DNA of 64,000 bases from contig CAYWJU010000001.1 of NCBI GenBank assembly GCA_964458645.1, positions 1 through 64,000 on the forward strand, written 5' to 3'. Under the pieces are notes generated by a model. It worked only from the letters and a program-made list of their open reading frames with translations, was not told the origin of the DNA and ran no database searches. A program made the position numbers and the translations under genes. How positions within the stretch are numbered: position 1 is the first letter of the stretch; each line of letters starts with the position of its first letter. Shown in pieces: positions 52,971-60,843 of the stretch. Origin of the DNA: DAORHV01 sp964458645 (lineage in GTDB: Bacteria; Patescibacteriota; Gracilibacteria; Peribacterales; Peribacteraceae).

Positions 52971-53675
52971 ATGACAACTCGGACACAACTCACGCTTACG
53001 CTCGCTTCGCTGGCTTTGGCACTCGCGCCAACCGGCACCTTGGCCTACTACGATTACTCGTCGTCGGCCTACCCCAATTACTCCACGTACCCCGCGTACT
53101 ACCAGCAACAAGTGCATCCGATGTACTACCAACAGGGCTACGTCTACCCGACCTCCCCGTATGTGAGTCCGGTCTACGGCTACCCCGGCTACGAGAGCCA
53201 AAACTACTCCGATTACTACAACCCCGGTTACGACAGCTACAACCAGTACTACGACAAGTATTATCGCCGCTCGTACCACTACGACGCCGACGTGCTGCCT
53301 CGCTATACAAACCCCACGACGGACCTGCCAAGTTACTACGAGGAATACACCACTCCGCCGCCGGTACAGCCTGTAACGACCAATCGTCGTTACCGCGCCG
53401 CCACACCCAAGTACTACCCACCGGCCGTGACCGTGACCATGTACAACGGAGGCTTCCACCCCGGCACCGTCACCGTAAAAGTGGGCACCATGATCACCTG
53501 GTTGAACCTGAGTGACGATGACTACGCCCTGCGCGGCGATAACTTCGATTTCCACACCGTCACGTTGGACGAAGGCGAAGAGGCATCGTACTCCTTCGCA
53601 GAAGTCGGCACGTTCTACTACCACGACATGCGGCACCCGGGCATTCGTGGCACGGTGAAGGTTGTAAGGAACTAA
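52971..53675 (+). CDS. Secreted Tyr-rich protein with Cys-less cupredoxin domain
   Basis: A 234-residue exported protein: signal peptide (LTLTLASLALALAPTGTLA), a Tyr/Ser/Pro/Gln-rich low-complexity region (about 25-140, dozens of tyrosines), and a C-terminal cupredoxin-like domain. That domain keeps the first copper histidine (DFHTVTL) and the late histidine (MRHPGI), but the cysteine position reads YYHD and the axial Met is Ile, so a type 1 copper site is not possible. The Tyr-rich region could cross-link or act as a wall spacer; this is inference. Confidence 0.8.
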   Translation: MTTRTQLTLTLASLALALAPTGTLAYYDYSSSAYPNYSTYPAYYQQQVHPMYYQQGYVYPTSPYVSPVYGYPGYESQNYSDYYNPGYDSYNQYYDKYYRRSYHYDADVLPRYTNPTTDLPSYYEEYTTPPPVQPVTTNRRYRAATPKYYPPAVTVTMYNGGFHPGTVTVKVGTMITWLNLSDDDYALRGDNFDFHTVTLDEGEEASYSFAEVGTFYYHDMRHPGIRGTVKVVRN

Positions 53676-53771
53676 GGTCGCATTTTTTTAGGAGGCCCGG
53701 CAGCACAAGGTGTGCTGCCGGTAGTTCCGCCTGTGTGGTGGGCACCCTTGCGCGGGTACCCGGAGGGTTTG

Positions 53772-54155
53772 TCAGGTATGCGGACCGTCACGGTGAGCCG
53801 GGGGTTTGGCACGGTAGCCCGTGACGGGCGGCCCGTCCTGCGTTTGACGTCGGTCGAAGCTGAAGACGTGCGTCAGCAGGATGGCCGTAGCGACGACCGC
53901 CGCGGCCACGATCGCGAGGAGCATGGCCTGATTGAATCCGTGGCCGTGAAGCCACGCGGCGATGGTGCCGCACAGCGCGGACACGACGCCCGCAACGACG
54001 ATGCTGCGCCGCACCGCTTTCTGCTCGGAGTTGAGCGGGAGACCGCGGACGCGTTGGTGCTTGCTGCGGCCGAAGAACGGCATGGCCGCGATGAACAGGG
54101 ACAGAGCGAGCCAGGAAAAGCCGAATCCGAGCGCGTGAGCCAGAGACTGGGTCAT
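53772..54155 (-). CDS. Hypothetical three-TM membrane protein
   Basis: About 127 residues from ATG 54155, with hydrophobic segments near the start (HALGFGFSWLALSLFIAAMP) and in the middle (SIVVAGVVSALCGTIAAWL, AMLLAIVAAAVVATAILLT), then a basic tail. An upstream frame to 54542 would run antisense through the glycosyltransferase gene and is rejected. A plus-strand frame over the same bases (53712-54257) is compositionally a shadow. Family unknown. Confidence 0.55.
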   Translation of the reverse strand: MTQSLAHALGFGFSWLALSLFIAAMPFFGRSKHQRVRGLPLNSEQKAVRRSIVVAGVVSALCGTIAAWLHGHGFNQAMLLAIVAAAVVATAILLTHVFSFDRRQTQDGPPVTGYRAKPPAHRDGPHT

Positions 54156-54302
54156 AGGACGGTACCTGAAGGATCGGCGGAACCCGCGCAGTATAGAAAG
54201 GAAAGTTTGGCTTACAAGCCCATTCTCGCTCCAGGCTTCCAAACCGCTGCTGCATGACAAAGAAGAATGGACGCGCCGCACAGCTTCCTGCAAGCTGCCA
54301 GC

Positions 54303-55388
54303 ATGATTTCGGTCGTCATCCCCGCGTTCAACGAGGAGGAGAATATCGGACTCTGTCTGGAGGGACTCGCCCGGCAAAATACCGCTGAGCAGATGGAAGT
54401 CATCGTGGTGGATAACGCCTCTACGGACCGCACTGCGGCGGTGGCGGAAACATACCGCGCAACGCTGTCCGACCTGCGTGTGGTGCACGAGCCGCAAAAA
54501 GGACGCGGGGCGGCGCGCACGACCGGCTTCGCCTGCGCGCAAGGCGACCCCATCTTCTCGCTGGATGCCGACACGGTGGTACCGCCCGACTGGGTGGAGG
54601 CATACCTAAAGCTCTTCCGCGACGGCGACGACGTGGTTGCGGTGACGGGCCTGCCGCGTATTTCGGACTGCAGCACCATCGACAACGCGCTGTTCAACGT
54701 GCTCATGCCGCTCCAAATGAAAGCCTACCGCGTGCTGTTCGGGCACTACTGGCTCAGCGGCTTCAGCTTCGCCATCCGTCGCGACGCGTACCGCAAAGCC
54801 GGTGGCTTTAACCCCGTCACGGATTTCTGCGAAGACTTGGACTTAAGCTTCCGCGTGTTCAAGACGAAAACCGGCAAGATCCGCCTGGAACAAATGCACC
54901 CGGTGCAGTTTTCGGGCCGCCGTTTCAAGAAAGGCATCGTGCGCGGGTACATGCAGTACGCCGCCGCGTTCAGTGTGAAGTTCATGCTCCGGCGCGAACG
55001 CGTGATTCTGCAAGTGGTGGATAACAACGGCATGCCGGTGGGTAACGACGGCGCGTTCATGCCCATCTTCCGCGAAATCCTGCTGCGCGGACTCCAGAAC
55101 GTGCGGAGGACCACGTCGGCCACCGTTCGCAAAGCCTCATCACTGCCGCGCACGGCGGGCAACCGCATCTTCCTGGCCGTGGGAACGTCGTCGCGCTTGC
55201 CTCTTGGGCTGATTGTTCAAGCCTCCAAGCAGTTGCACGCCGTGCGGTCGGGTGCCGGGCATCTGTCGTCGCGTTCGTGGACCAGGTGTCGGCGCGGCTC
55301 GCTGCGCATGCGCGCACTGGTCATGCGGGGCGGAATCGGATTGTTGCGGTCTGCGGAAAAGGGAGCGAGGATAGTGCAGGGTAAATAA
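54303..55388 (+). CDS. Family 2 glycosyltransferase
   Basis: A 361-residue cytoplasmic or membrane-associated GT-A enzyme. ISVVIPAFNEEENI opens the fold; VVDNASTDRT binds the nucleotide; SLDADT is the DxD metal motif; and EDLDLSFRV near residue 180 is the acceptor-side acid motif. The last ~100 residues are basic, without a clear membrane helix. GT2 enzymes build surface polysaccharide or glycolipid. ATG 54303 has CAAGCT 6 nt upstream; ATG 54267 would add 12 residues. Confidence 0.87.
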   Translation: MISVVIPAFNEEENIGLCLEGLARQNTAEQMEVIVVDNASTDRTAAVAETYRATLSDLRVVHEPQKGRGAARTTGFACAQGDPIFSLDADTVVPPDWVEAYLKLFRDGDDVVAVTGLPRISDCSTIDNALFNVLMPLQMKAYRVLFGHYWLSGFSFAIRRDAYRKAGGFNPVTDFCEDLDLSFRVFKTKTGKIRLEQMHPVQFSGRRFKKGIVRGYMQYAAAFSVKFMLRRERVILQVVDNNGMPVGNDGAFMPIFREILLRGLQNVRRTTSATVRKASSLPRTAGNRIFLAVGTSSRLPLGLIVQASKQLHAVRSGAGHLSSRSWTRCRRGSLRMRALVMRGGIGLLRSAEKGARIVQGK

Positions 55389-55555
55389 CCAATCGAGATA
55401 GTGTGGACGGGAAACTGTGGGAGGTTTTCGTAGGGATCCCATTGGAGATGGAACCAATAGCATGGCTTGTGGAACAACGAGAAACGGTATGGATCATCGT
55501 TGAAGTTCCCGCAGACGGGACACAGCGTCGGGGCGGAAATAGCATGGTTCCGCAT
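55217..55555 (-). CDS. Doubtful Cys-containing frame antisense to GT2 end
   Basis: The first ~55 residues lie outside other genes and contain CPVCG and a later Cys in an aromatic stretch (KPCYWFHLQWDPYENLPQF), reminiscent of a small zinc ribbon. The remainder is antisense to the glycosyltransferase gene. It is divergent from the RAYT gene with overlapping starts. It could be a real short protein or chance; I list it at low confidence. Confidence 0.2.
   Translation of the reverse strand: MRNHAISAPTLCPVCGNFNDDPYRFSLFHKPCYWFHLQWDPYENLPQFPVHTISIGYLPCTILAPFSADRNNPIPPRMTSARMRSEPRRHLVHERDDRCPAPDRTACNCLEA
55540..55545 (+). promoter_or_regulatory. -10 element of the RAYT gene
   Basis: TAGCAT ends 8 nt before the ATG at 55554. 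Confidence 0.4.
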
Positions 55556-56015
55556 GCCGCAAATTCATTATGAACAATTCGGGACGTTCCATGTGATAAC
55601 CAATACGGCGGACAAGCTGCGGTGGTGCACGCGTCCACGTGTACCCGAGCACATCATCGAACACTTGTGCCAGGCGCGTGACCTCTACGAAGCGCGGCTA
55701 CACGCATTTTGCATCTTGCCGGATCACCTGCATCTCATTCTTTCGCCCGGACCGAAGGGCCTGAGCAGATTCATGCAGGCGTTCAAATCCAACAGCACCA
55801 AATATTTACGCGAGTATTTTCCAGGATTATCCGATCAGATCGGATGGAAGAAGGGCTTCTACGACGAGCGCATACGCGGCAACCGCCAACAATCCGCAGC
55901 ATTCGCCTACGTGCAGGGCAATGCGATGAAACATGGGCTCGTCTCCGATATTCAGGATTGGCCGTGGACGTCGCTGCATTTTCCGGAACGCATTGATCCG
56001 ATGGAGTCTTGGTGA
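55554..56015 (+). mobile_element. REP-associated tyrosine transposase (RAYT, Y1/HUH family)
   Basis: A 153-residue gene for a single-domain HUH nuclease. ILPDHLHLILSP carries the His-hydrophobic-His metal site, and AFAYVQGNAMKHGL carries the catalytic Tyr in the YxxxNxxxxG context of TnpA_REP. These enzymes cut and join single-stranded DNA at REP hairpins. An array of REP-type hairpins starts in its stop codon region, so this RAYT and its REPs are probably a functional or recently active pair. A longer frame from 55467 is less likely than ATG 55554. No full IS ends flank it. Confidence 0.88.
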
Positions 56016-56016
56016 T

Positions 56017-56424
56017 CCGGGACGCGACGTCCCGGTTGCGGATATAGGAGGCAAGCCCCCCCCCCGCGATTCATTCTTCCCCGCACCAGCGACGTCTCGT
56101 CGCTGTATTCCCGACACGCGACGTGTCGGCTGCGGGAGACTGTGGGTGGACGCGACGTCCCCATTCCTGCTCTCTGCGCCTCCCATTATTCCCCGTACCA
56201 GCGATCTCGGATCACATGAAACAATTCATCATCATTCCCGCACCTACGATCTCGGGCGCATCTCATACCCGTACCGGCGACCTCGGGTCGCTGTTTTCCC
56301 GACACGCGACGTGTCGGCTGCGGGAAATTATGGGTGATTTCGCGGGACGCGACGTCCCGGTTGCGGATATCCCCTCCGAAACCTAGCCCCCCCCACACCC
56401 GCAGCTGCGACGTCGCGTCGCAGC
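56017..56424. repeat. REP hairpin array (about ten units)
   Basis: Palindromes with 3-nt CGA, TCG or TCT loops: 56017-56035, 56088-56104, 56111-56129, 56148-56160, a weak one near 56202-56213, a degenerate one near 56246-56256, 56277-56291, 56299-56317, 56343-56359 and 56404-56424. Two stem types recur: CCGGGACG-CGA-CGTCCCGG and CCGACACG-CGA-CGTGTCGG. They follow the RAYT gene directly. Confidence 0.85.
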
Positions 56425-56547
56425 GGAACAGGGTAATTATGATGCGAAACAATTATTTAGATATGTCAAACATGCCCGATGCCCGCACTATTCGCATTCT
56501 GGGTGAATGTAGGAGCTAAGCTCTTAAGAATTGAACGTTAGGAGTAA

Positions 56548-56576
56548 TTGACAGACACTACTTGGCAGAGTAACTT
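56548..56576 (+). promoter_or_regulatory. Sigma70-type promoter of the A/T-rich cassette
   Basis: Consensus TTGACA (56548-56553), 17 bp, then TAACTT (56571-56576); leader of about 20 nt before ATG 56604. Confidence 0.6.
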
Positions 56577-56603
56577 CGAGAGTGCCAATAACCCCCCTTT
56601 TCT

Positions 56604-57065
56604 ATGGGATCAAAAATCCAGATTAAAGTAGGTATTGTCGAGTTTTTAGGTGAAGGAGACGAAAAATGGCTAGCAGCCCAATTAGAAAAAATTCTCTCAA
56701 AAGTCCCTGAGCTTTTGAAAATTGAGGTTGAAGCTCCGATTACACAAGCTACCAATATTGATTCAGCAAAGCCGAAGGATGTTAAAAGGGTGCAGGCTAA
56801 ATCCACTACATTATCCGTTTTTCTTAAAGAGAAATCCGCAACAGTAAATCAGAACCGGAAGTTCCTCGCAGCTGCAGCGTTTCTGACCACCGGAGGAAAC
56901 AAACTTCTAAAGACTTCAGATGTTACGGGTGCACTCAAGAACTCCCAGCAAACGAAACTCGGAAATCCCAGCCAGTGTTTAAACAATAATGTCAGTAAAG
57001 GCTTTTGCGAAAAAGATGGTGATCAGTTTTATGTAACTGAGCAAGGCCTCGAAGAGATAAAATGA
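56604..57065 (+). CDS. Hypothetical 153-residue protein, first gene of A/T-rich cassette
   Basis: A soluble protein beginning MGSKIQIKVGIVEFLGEG, with a Lys-rich middle and a C-terminal part (GNKLLKTSDVTGALKN, then FYVTEQGLEEIK) that looks like a small winged-helix or TerB-like helical unit; family not recognised. The base composition is visibly more A/T-rich than the surrounding window, with many AAA/AAT codons. Its stop overlaps the next gene (ATGA, 57062-57065). Probably acquired horizontally. Confidence 0.68.
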   Translation: MGSKIQIKVGIVEFLGEGDEKWLAAQLEKILSKVPELLKIEVEAPITQATNIDSAKPKDVKRVQAKSTTLSVFLKEKSATVNQNRKFLAAAAFLTTGGNKLLKTSDVTGALKNSQQTKLGNPSQCLNNNVSKGFCEKDGDQFYVTEQGLEEIK

Positions 57066-57817
57066 CACAGCTTAATCATATCCTTTCAGGCCTACCTGAA
57101 GGGCTCAAAAAGCCTTTGATTGCAGAATACAATGATATTTTGCAGCGATTTTTTGAGCGTCGCTGGGCAGCATCAGAGCTCAGTGGAGGAAGGTTTTGTG
57201 AAATAGTTTTTACTATTTTGGATGGTCACGCTAAAAACTCATACGCAAATAAACCAGCTAAACCGAAAAGATTTGTAGATGCTTGTAGGGCCCTGGAAAG
57301 CAATGTAGGAGTTCCACGCAGTTTCCAGATTCTCATTCCTAGAATGCTTCCAGCACTCTATGAAATTAGGAACAATCGAAACGTTGGCCATGTCGGAGGG
57401 GATGTAGATCCAAATTTCATGGACGCCCAGGCAGTTGTTTCAATGACTAGCTGGATTATGGGTGAATTGATCCGAGTCTTTCACAACATTTCGCCAGCGG
57501 CTGCACAAAAATTTGTTGATGGAATTACACAACGAAAAATTCCTCTTATTTGGGAAACTCAACAAATTAAACGTGTTCTCAATCCAAGGCTATCATTAAA
57601 AGATCAAATTCTTTTACTCATCAGCTCATCATCCCAGCCTACGAAAGTCGATGATTTACTCTCGTGGACAGAATGCAAAGATAAAAAATACTTTCTTAAA
57701 ACACTTCGAGCATTACATCGTTCTCGTCTCATTGAATTGGCCGGCGACGAAACGCAAACGGAAATTTTGCCAGGGGGCTTAGAAATTGTTGAAAAAATAA
57801 TCGCGAAATTAATTTAA
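57062..57817 (+). CDS. HEPN-like protein, second gene of A/T-rich cassette
   Basis: A 251-residue protein. Its central helical region has CRALESNVGVPRSFQILIPR and LYEIRNNRNVGHVGGDVDP; the latter holds an R-x6-H pattern typical of HEPN ribonuclease-type domains found in defence and toxin systems. A C-terminal winged-helix-like part follows (DDLLSWTECKDKKYFLKTL). The codon use is A/T-rich like its partner. It converges on recG with a 9-bp overlap of stops. Assignment to HEPN is inference from one motif. Confidence 0.68.
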   Translation: MTQLNHILSGLPEGLKKPLIAEYNDILQRFFERRWAASELSGGRFCEIVFTILDGHAKNSYANKPAKPKRFVDACRALESNVGVPRSFQILIPRMLPALYEIRNNRNVGHVGGDVDPNFMDAQAVVSMTSWIMGELIRVFHNISPAAAQKFVDGITQRKIPLIWETQQIKRVLNPRLSLKDQILLLISSSSQPTKVDDLLSWTECKDKKYFLKTLRALHRSRLIELAGDETQTEILPGGLEIVEKIIAKLI

Positions 57818-59845
57818 TATTTTCTCCGCTGCCTTCCTCGCCCTCGACACCATCGCCGGGTTCAGCAGGCTTCCAAACCGCATCTCCGGCAGACCGCTCT
57901 GCCTGAATCCATACAGCTCTCCCGGTCCGCGCAGCTGTAAATCAATCTCCGCGAGCATGAAGCCTGAATCATGCTCCTCCATGGCCTTCAGTCGCTGTGA
58001 GCTGGCTTGCTGCGGAGTGGTCGTAAACAGGAAGCAGTAGCTGTGGTGGTCGCTGCGACCCACGCGTCCGCGGAACTGGTGCAACTGTGAGAGTCCGAAG
58101 CGCTCGCTGCCTTCGATGACGATGATCGTGCTGTTCGGGATATCGATACCCACCTCGATGACCGACGTGGACACCAGGATGTCGAACTCTTTGTCTTTGA
58201 ACCTGCGCATGACGTCGTCTTTCTCCTGCGGCGTCATCTTGCCGTGCAGCTTGGCGATCTTGCGATGCTTAAAAGCCTCAGCCAGGCGCTTTTCCTCCGC
58301 GTCCACGCTGCGCACTTCGGCCATGCTGTCCTCGGTGGACTCGGTGATGAGCGGGCAGATCACGAACACCTGTCTCCCCTCCCCGATCTGATGATCGATG
58401 AACAGCTCCACCGTCTTGCGGCCGCTTGGCGACACAACCTTGGTCTCGATTTTCTTGCGGTTGCCCGGCTTCTCGGTGAGCACCGACAAGTCGTGGTCCC
58501 CGAACGCCGTAAGCGCCAACGTGCGCGGGATGGGTGTTGCGGTCATGCTCAGGAAGTGCGGACTGCCCTTGTCCTTCAGGCGCTGGCGCTGCGCCACGCC
58601 GAAGCGGTGTTGCTCGTCGACTATCGCCAGCACCAGGTTCTTGAATGAGACTTTGTCTTCAATGAGTGCATGCGTGCCGATCACCACGTCGGTGAGTCCC
58701 GCCCCCAGGCTGCGCCGGATGCCGTCGGCCTCGCTCTGGACCGTGGAGCCGGTGAGGAGCGCGATGGTGGGCAACCGGATGGCTTTCAGGTGCGCGTAGG
58801 CCGGGTTGTCGCTCTTCTGCACGAACGCATGGAAATTCAGCAGCATGCGCGCGATGCTCGCCGCGTGCTGTTTGGCCAAGACTTCGGTCGGGACCATCAC
58901 CGCGCTTTGGCCGCCGCGCCGGATGGCATGAATAATGACTGCCACGGCAACGAGTGTCTTACCCGATCCCACGTCGCCTTCCAGCAGACGGGACATGGGC
59001 CTGTCTTGTTCCATGTCCTTCAGGATTTCGTAAATCGCCACGCGCTGACCGTCGGTGGGCTTGAACGAGAGTGAATCGAAGAACGCCCTAATCACCTCGG
59101 GGTCCATGGCGATCTGCAAGCGCTCCTGGCGCTCGCCCTGCCATTCCTTTTTGCGCTCGAGGGCGTCGCGCTGAATCGCAAACATCTCCTCGAACGCGAA
59201 GCGGTCCTTGGCGGCGGTGAGCTTCTCGGGCGTGGTCGGGTAATGCAATTCGGTAATGGCCTCGGCCCGGCCCATCAGCTTTTCGGACTCGATGACTTCG
59301 GCCGGCAGCGTCTCTTTGAATTCCTTGATCGCTCCGCGTACAAGCTCAATTTTCTCACGCAGCCAGCGACTGGTAATGCCTTCAGTCTGCGGATAGACCG
59401 GCACGATGCGGCCGGCGTGCAGCAGCTGCCCGCGCGTGGAACTTTCGAACGTGGGGCTCTGGATCTGCAGCTTGTAGCCCACCTCCACCACCTTGCCGGT
59501 AAGCGTGACGTCCTGGCCATCGCGCAGCATGCGCAGAATGTGCGCCTGATTGAACCACACCACCTGCGCCACATTCCCCTCTTCGTCGGTGAACTGACCC
59601 TGCACCAAAATCTTGCGGCTGCGGGTCTTCACCATTTTCAGTTTGCCGATAATGCCGCGCAGGGTGACCTTCTGCCCAAGCGGTGCTTCCAGCAGCGTCA
59701 TCATCTCACTGAGGTCCTCGTGATCACGCGGGTAATGTAAAAGAAGATCCTCAACGGTCTCTATCTCCATGGATTTCAGCCCGTCGATGAACGCGCCCGT
59801 GGTCTTTAGGAGCGACGCCGACAATTCATCGTTCAAGTGTGCCAC
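57809..59845 (-). CDS. recG: ATP-dependent DNA helicase RecG
   Basis: A 678-residue helicase: wedge/OB domain (about 60-160), then the SF2 core with LEGDVGSGKTLVAVAVI, AIVDEQHRFGVAQRQ, MTATPIPRTLALT and the C-terminal TRG motif region (GRSDHHSYCFLF, FGLSQLHQFRGRVGR). RecG reverses stalled forks and processes R-loops. The GTG at 59845 is chosen because TACAAT ends 7 nt before it and it gives the normal RecG N-terminus; ATG 59869 would lie upstream of that -10. Confidence 0.95.
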   Translation of the reverse strand: MAHLNDELSASLLKTTGAFIDGLKSMEIETVEDLLLHYPRDHEDLSEMMTLLEAPLGQKVTLRGIIGKLKMVKTRSRKILVQGQFTDEEGNVAQVVWFNQAHILRMLRDGQDVTLTGKVVEVGYKLQIQSPTFESSTRGQLLHAGRIVPVYPQTEGITSRWLREKIELVRGAIKEFKETLPAEVIESEKLMGRAEAITELHYPTTPEKLTAAKDRFAFEEMFAIQRDALERKKEWQGERQERLQIAMDPEVIRAFFDSLSFKPTDGQRVAIYEILKDMEQDRPMSRLLEGDVGSGKTLVAVAVIIHAIRRGGQSAVMVPTEVLAKQHAASIARMLLNFHAFVQKSDNPAYAHLKAIRLPTIALLTGSTVQSEADGIRRSLGAGLTDVVIGTHALIEDKVSFKNLVLAIVDEQHRFGVAQRQRLKDKGSPHFLSMTATPIPRTLALTAFGDHDLSVLTEKPGNRKKIETKVVSPSGRKTVELFIDHQIGEGRQVFVICPLITESTEDSMAEVRSVDAEEKRLAEAFKHRKIAKLHGKMTPQEKDDVMRRFKDKEFDILVSTSVIEVGIDIPNSTIIVIEGSERFGLSQLHQFRGRVGRSDHHSYCFLFTTTPQQASSQRLKAMEEHDSGFMLAEIDLQLRGPGELYGFRQSGLPEMRFGSLLNPAMVSRARKAAEKILN

Positions 59846-59852
59846 GTGGATG

Positions 59853-59858
59853 ATTGTA
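59853..59858 (-). promoter_or_regulatory. -10 element deciding the GTG start of recG
   Basis: On the minus strand TACAAT ends 7 nt before GTG 59845. It lies inside the longer frame from 59869, which argues against that start. Confidence 0.6.
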
Positions 59859-59891
59859 CACCCATGCACCCCTCATTCGAAATGATCCGAA

Positions 59892-60689
59892 TTAGCGCGG
59901 CAATGGCATCGGCGGCTTGGGCACCGTGCAGACGTTTACGGTTGTGCAATTCTCTTTGGTGACGGTCGCAGTGGTCACATACGCCTTACCACCGGCGCAG
60001 CTCATTGCCGTCGTGGATTTGATTTCAGCGGTCTTCAGGACCATTGGCAGCGGCTTCTTATATTCCTTTCGATAGTTGGTGTAGTCGCAACCCAGGGCGC
60101 AGGGAGGAGCCGAAGGACAAGCGTTGCGGAACACCACTTCGACTTGGTCTCTCGCAGAAATTTCCGCCGCTGCACGGTCGCAACGTGCGGCAACCGACTC
60201 GGTGACTTTGCCCTTCGTGAACTTCGTGGGCATGGTTTTGGCGCTGACCGTAATCGCCACGGGGTTGCTGGTGGTGTCGCTGCAGGTAAGCGTGGACGAC
60301 ACGTACGAGGAATCGAAACTGCTCGCTGCCGTTTCAACAGCACCGCCCGACGACTGCATGCCACCCATGGAGGAAACGGTCGTCGTGCCCTGCGACGATA
60401 CCATGCCACCCATGCTGGAGGACTGCATCATGCCGCCGTCGCCGGAGGACATCATCCCGCCCATACTGGATACCTGCATGGCAGCCTGACTCGATTGTTC
60501 CATGGTTGCGAATGACGACATCACGATCCCGCCACCGTCGGACGACTGCATGGCGCCAAACGAGGACGGCATCATCATGTCTCCGGTCAGGTCACCCGAA
60601 AGGAAGCTGGATTGCTGAGTGGCTACGACGCCAACGACCGCGACGAGAATTCCGGAAATTGCGAACAAGGCGAAGCGAGGCTTTTTCAT
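59892..60689 (-). CDS. Secreted Met/Ser/Gly-rich protein with Cys-rich C-terminal domain (paralogue 1)
   Basis: A 265-residue protein with a signal anchor (FALFAISGILVAVVGVVAT), a low-complexity region of SSMGGM-type repeats (about 35-120) rich in Met and Ser, and a C-terminal Cys-rich domain (AARCDRAAAEISARDQ, FRNACPSAPPCALGC, AMSCAGGKAYVTTATVTKEN). The C-terminal domain is homologous to that of the next gene. Met-rich motifs could bind Cu(I), but this is inference. Probably surface-exposed. Confidence 0.72.
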   Translation of the reverse strand: MKKPRFALFAISGILVAVVGVVATQQSSFLSGDLTGDMMMPSSFGAMQSSDGGGIVMSSFATMEQSSQAAMQVSSMGGMMSSGDGGMMQSSSMGGMVSSQGTTTVSSMGGMQSSGGAVETAASSFDSSYVSSTLTCSDTTSNPVAITVSAKTMPTKFTKGKVTESVAARCDRAAAEISARDQVEVVFRNACPSAPPCALGCDYTNYRKEYKKPLPMVLKTAEIKSTTAMSCAGGKAYVTTATVTKENCTTVNVCTVPKPPMPLPR

Positions 60690-60697
60690 ATGAACCG

Positions 60698-60703
60698 AGG
60701 CTA
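60698..60703 (-). promoter_or_regulatory. -10 element of paralogue 1
   Basis: On the minus strand TAGCCT ends 8 nt before the ATG at 60689. Confidence 0.4.
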
Positions 60704-60789
60704 CGGATACACAAAACAATGGTCAAGGAGACATGAACAATCATCCAAACAGAGCGCCGCAGCATGTATCGGCATTTCCCTGTATCAAC

Positions 60790-60821
60790 AAAAACCCCGT
60801 GTCACGCGGACGACACAGGGG
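60790..60821 (-). terminator. Intrinsic terminator after paralogue 2
   Basis: On the minus strand a stem CCCC-TGTGTC / GACAC-GGGG (one bulge) is followed by TTTTTG, 22 bp after the stop of the 293-residue gene. Confidence 0.7.
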
Positions 60822-60843
60822 TGAAGAGATCGTGAAAATGCGC

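Larger units (their letters stand above)
56016..56603. other. Gene-free region with REP array and promoter
   Basis: It holds the REP array to about 56424, a run of ten C at 56056-56065, then an A/T-rich stretch with a possible 26-residue frame (56440-56519) that I do not consider a gene, and the promoter at 56548-56576. Confidence 0.5.

Noticed and set aside
53712..54257. 181-residue plus-strand frame
   Set aside because: It overlaps the minus-strand three-TM gene almost entirely and is Arg/Glu/Asp-rich in the way of a shadow frame.
56017..56424. Possible CRISPR array
   Set aside because: Units are palindromes of different stem sequence and irregular spacing with 3-nt loops, next to a RAYT gene; no constant repeat or spacers, and no cas genes.
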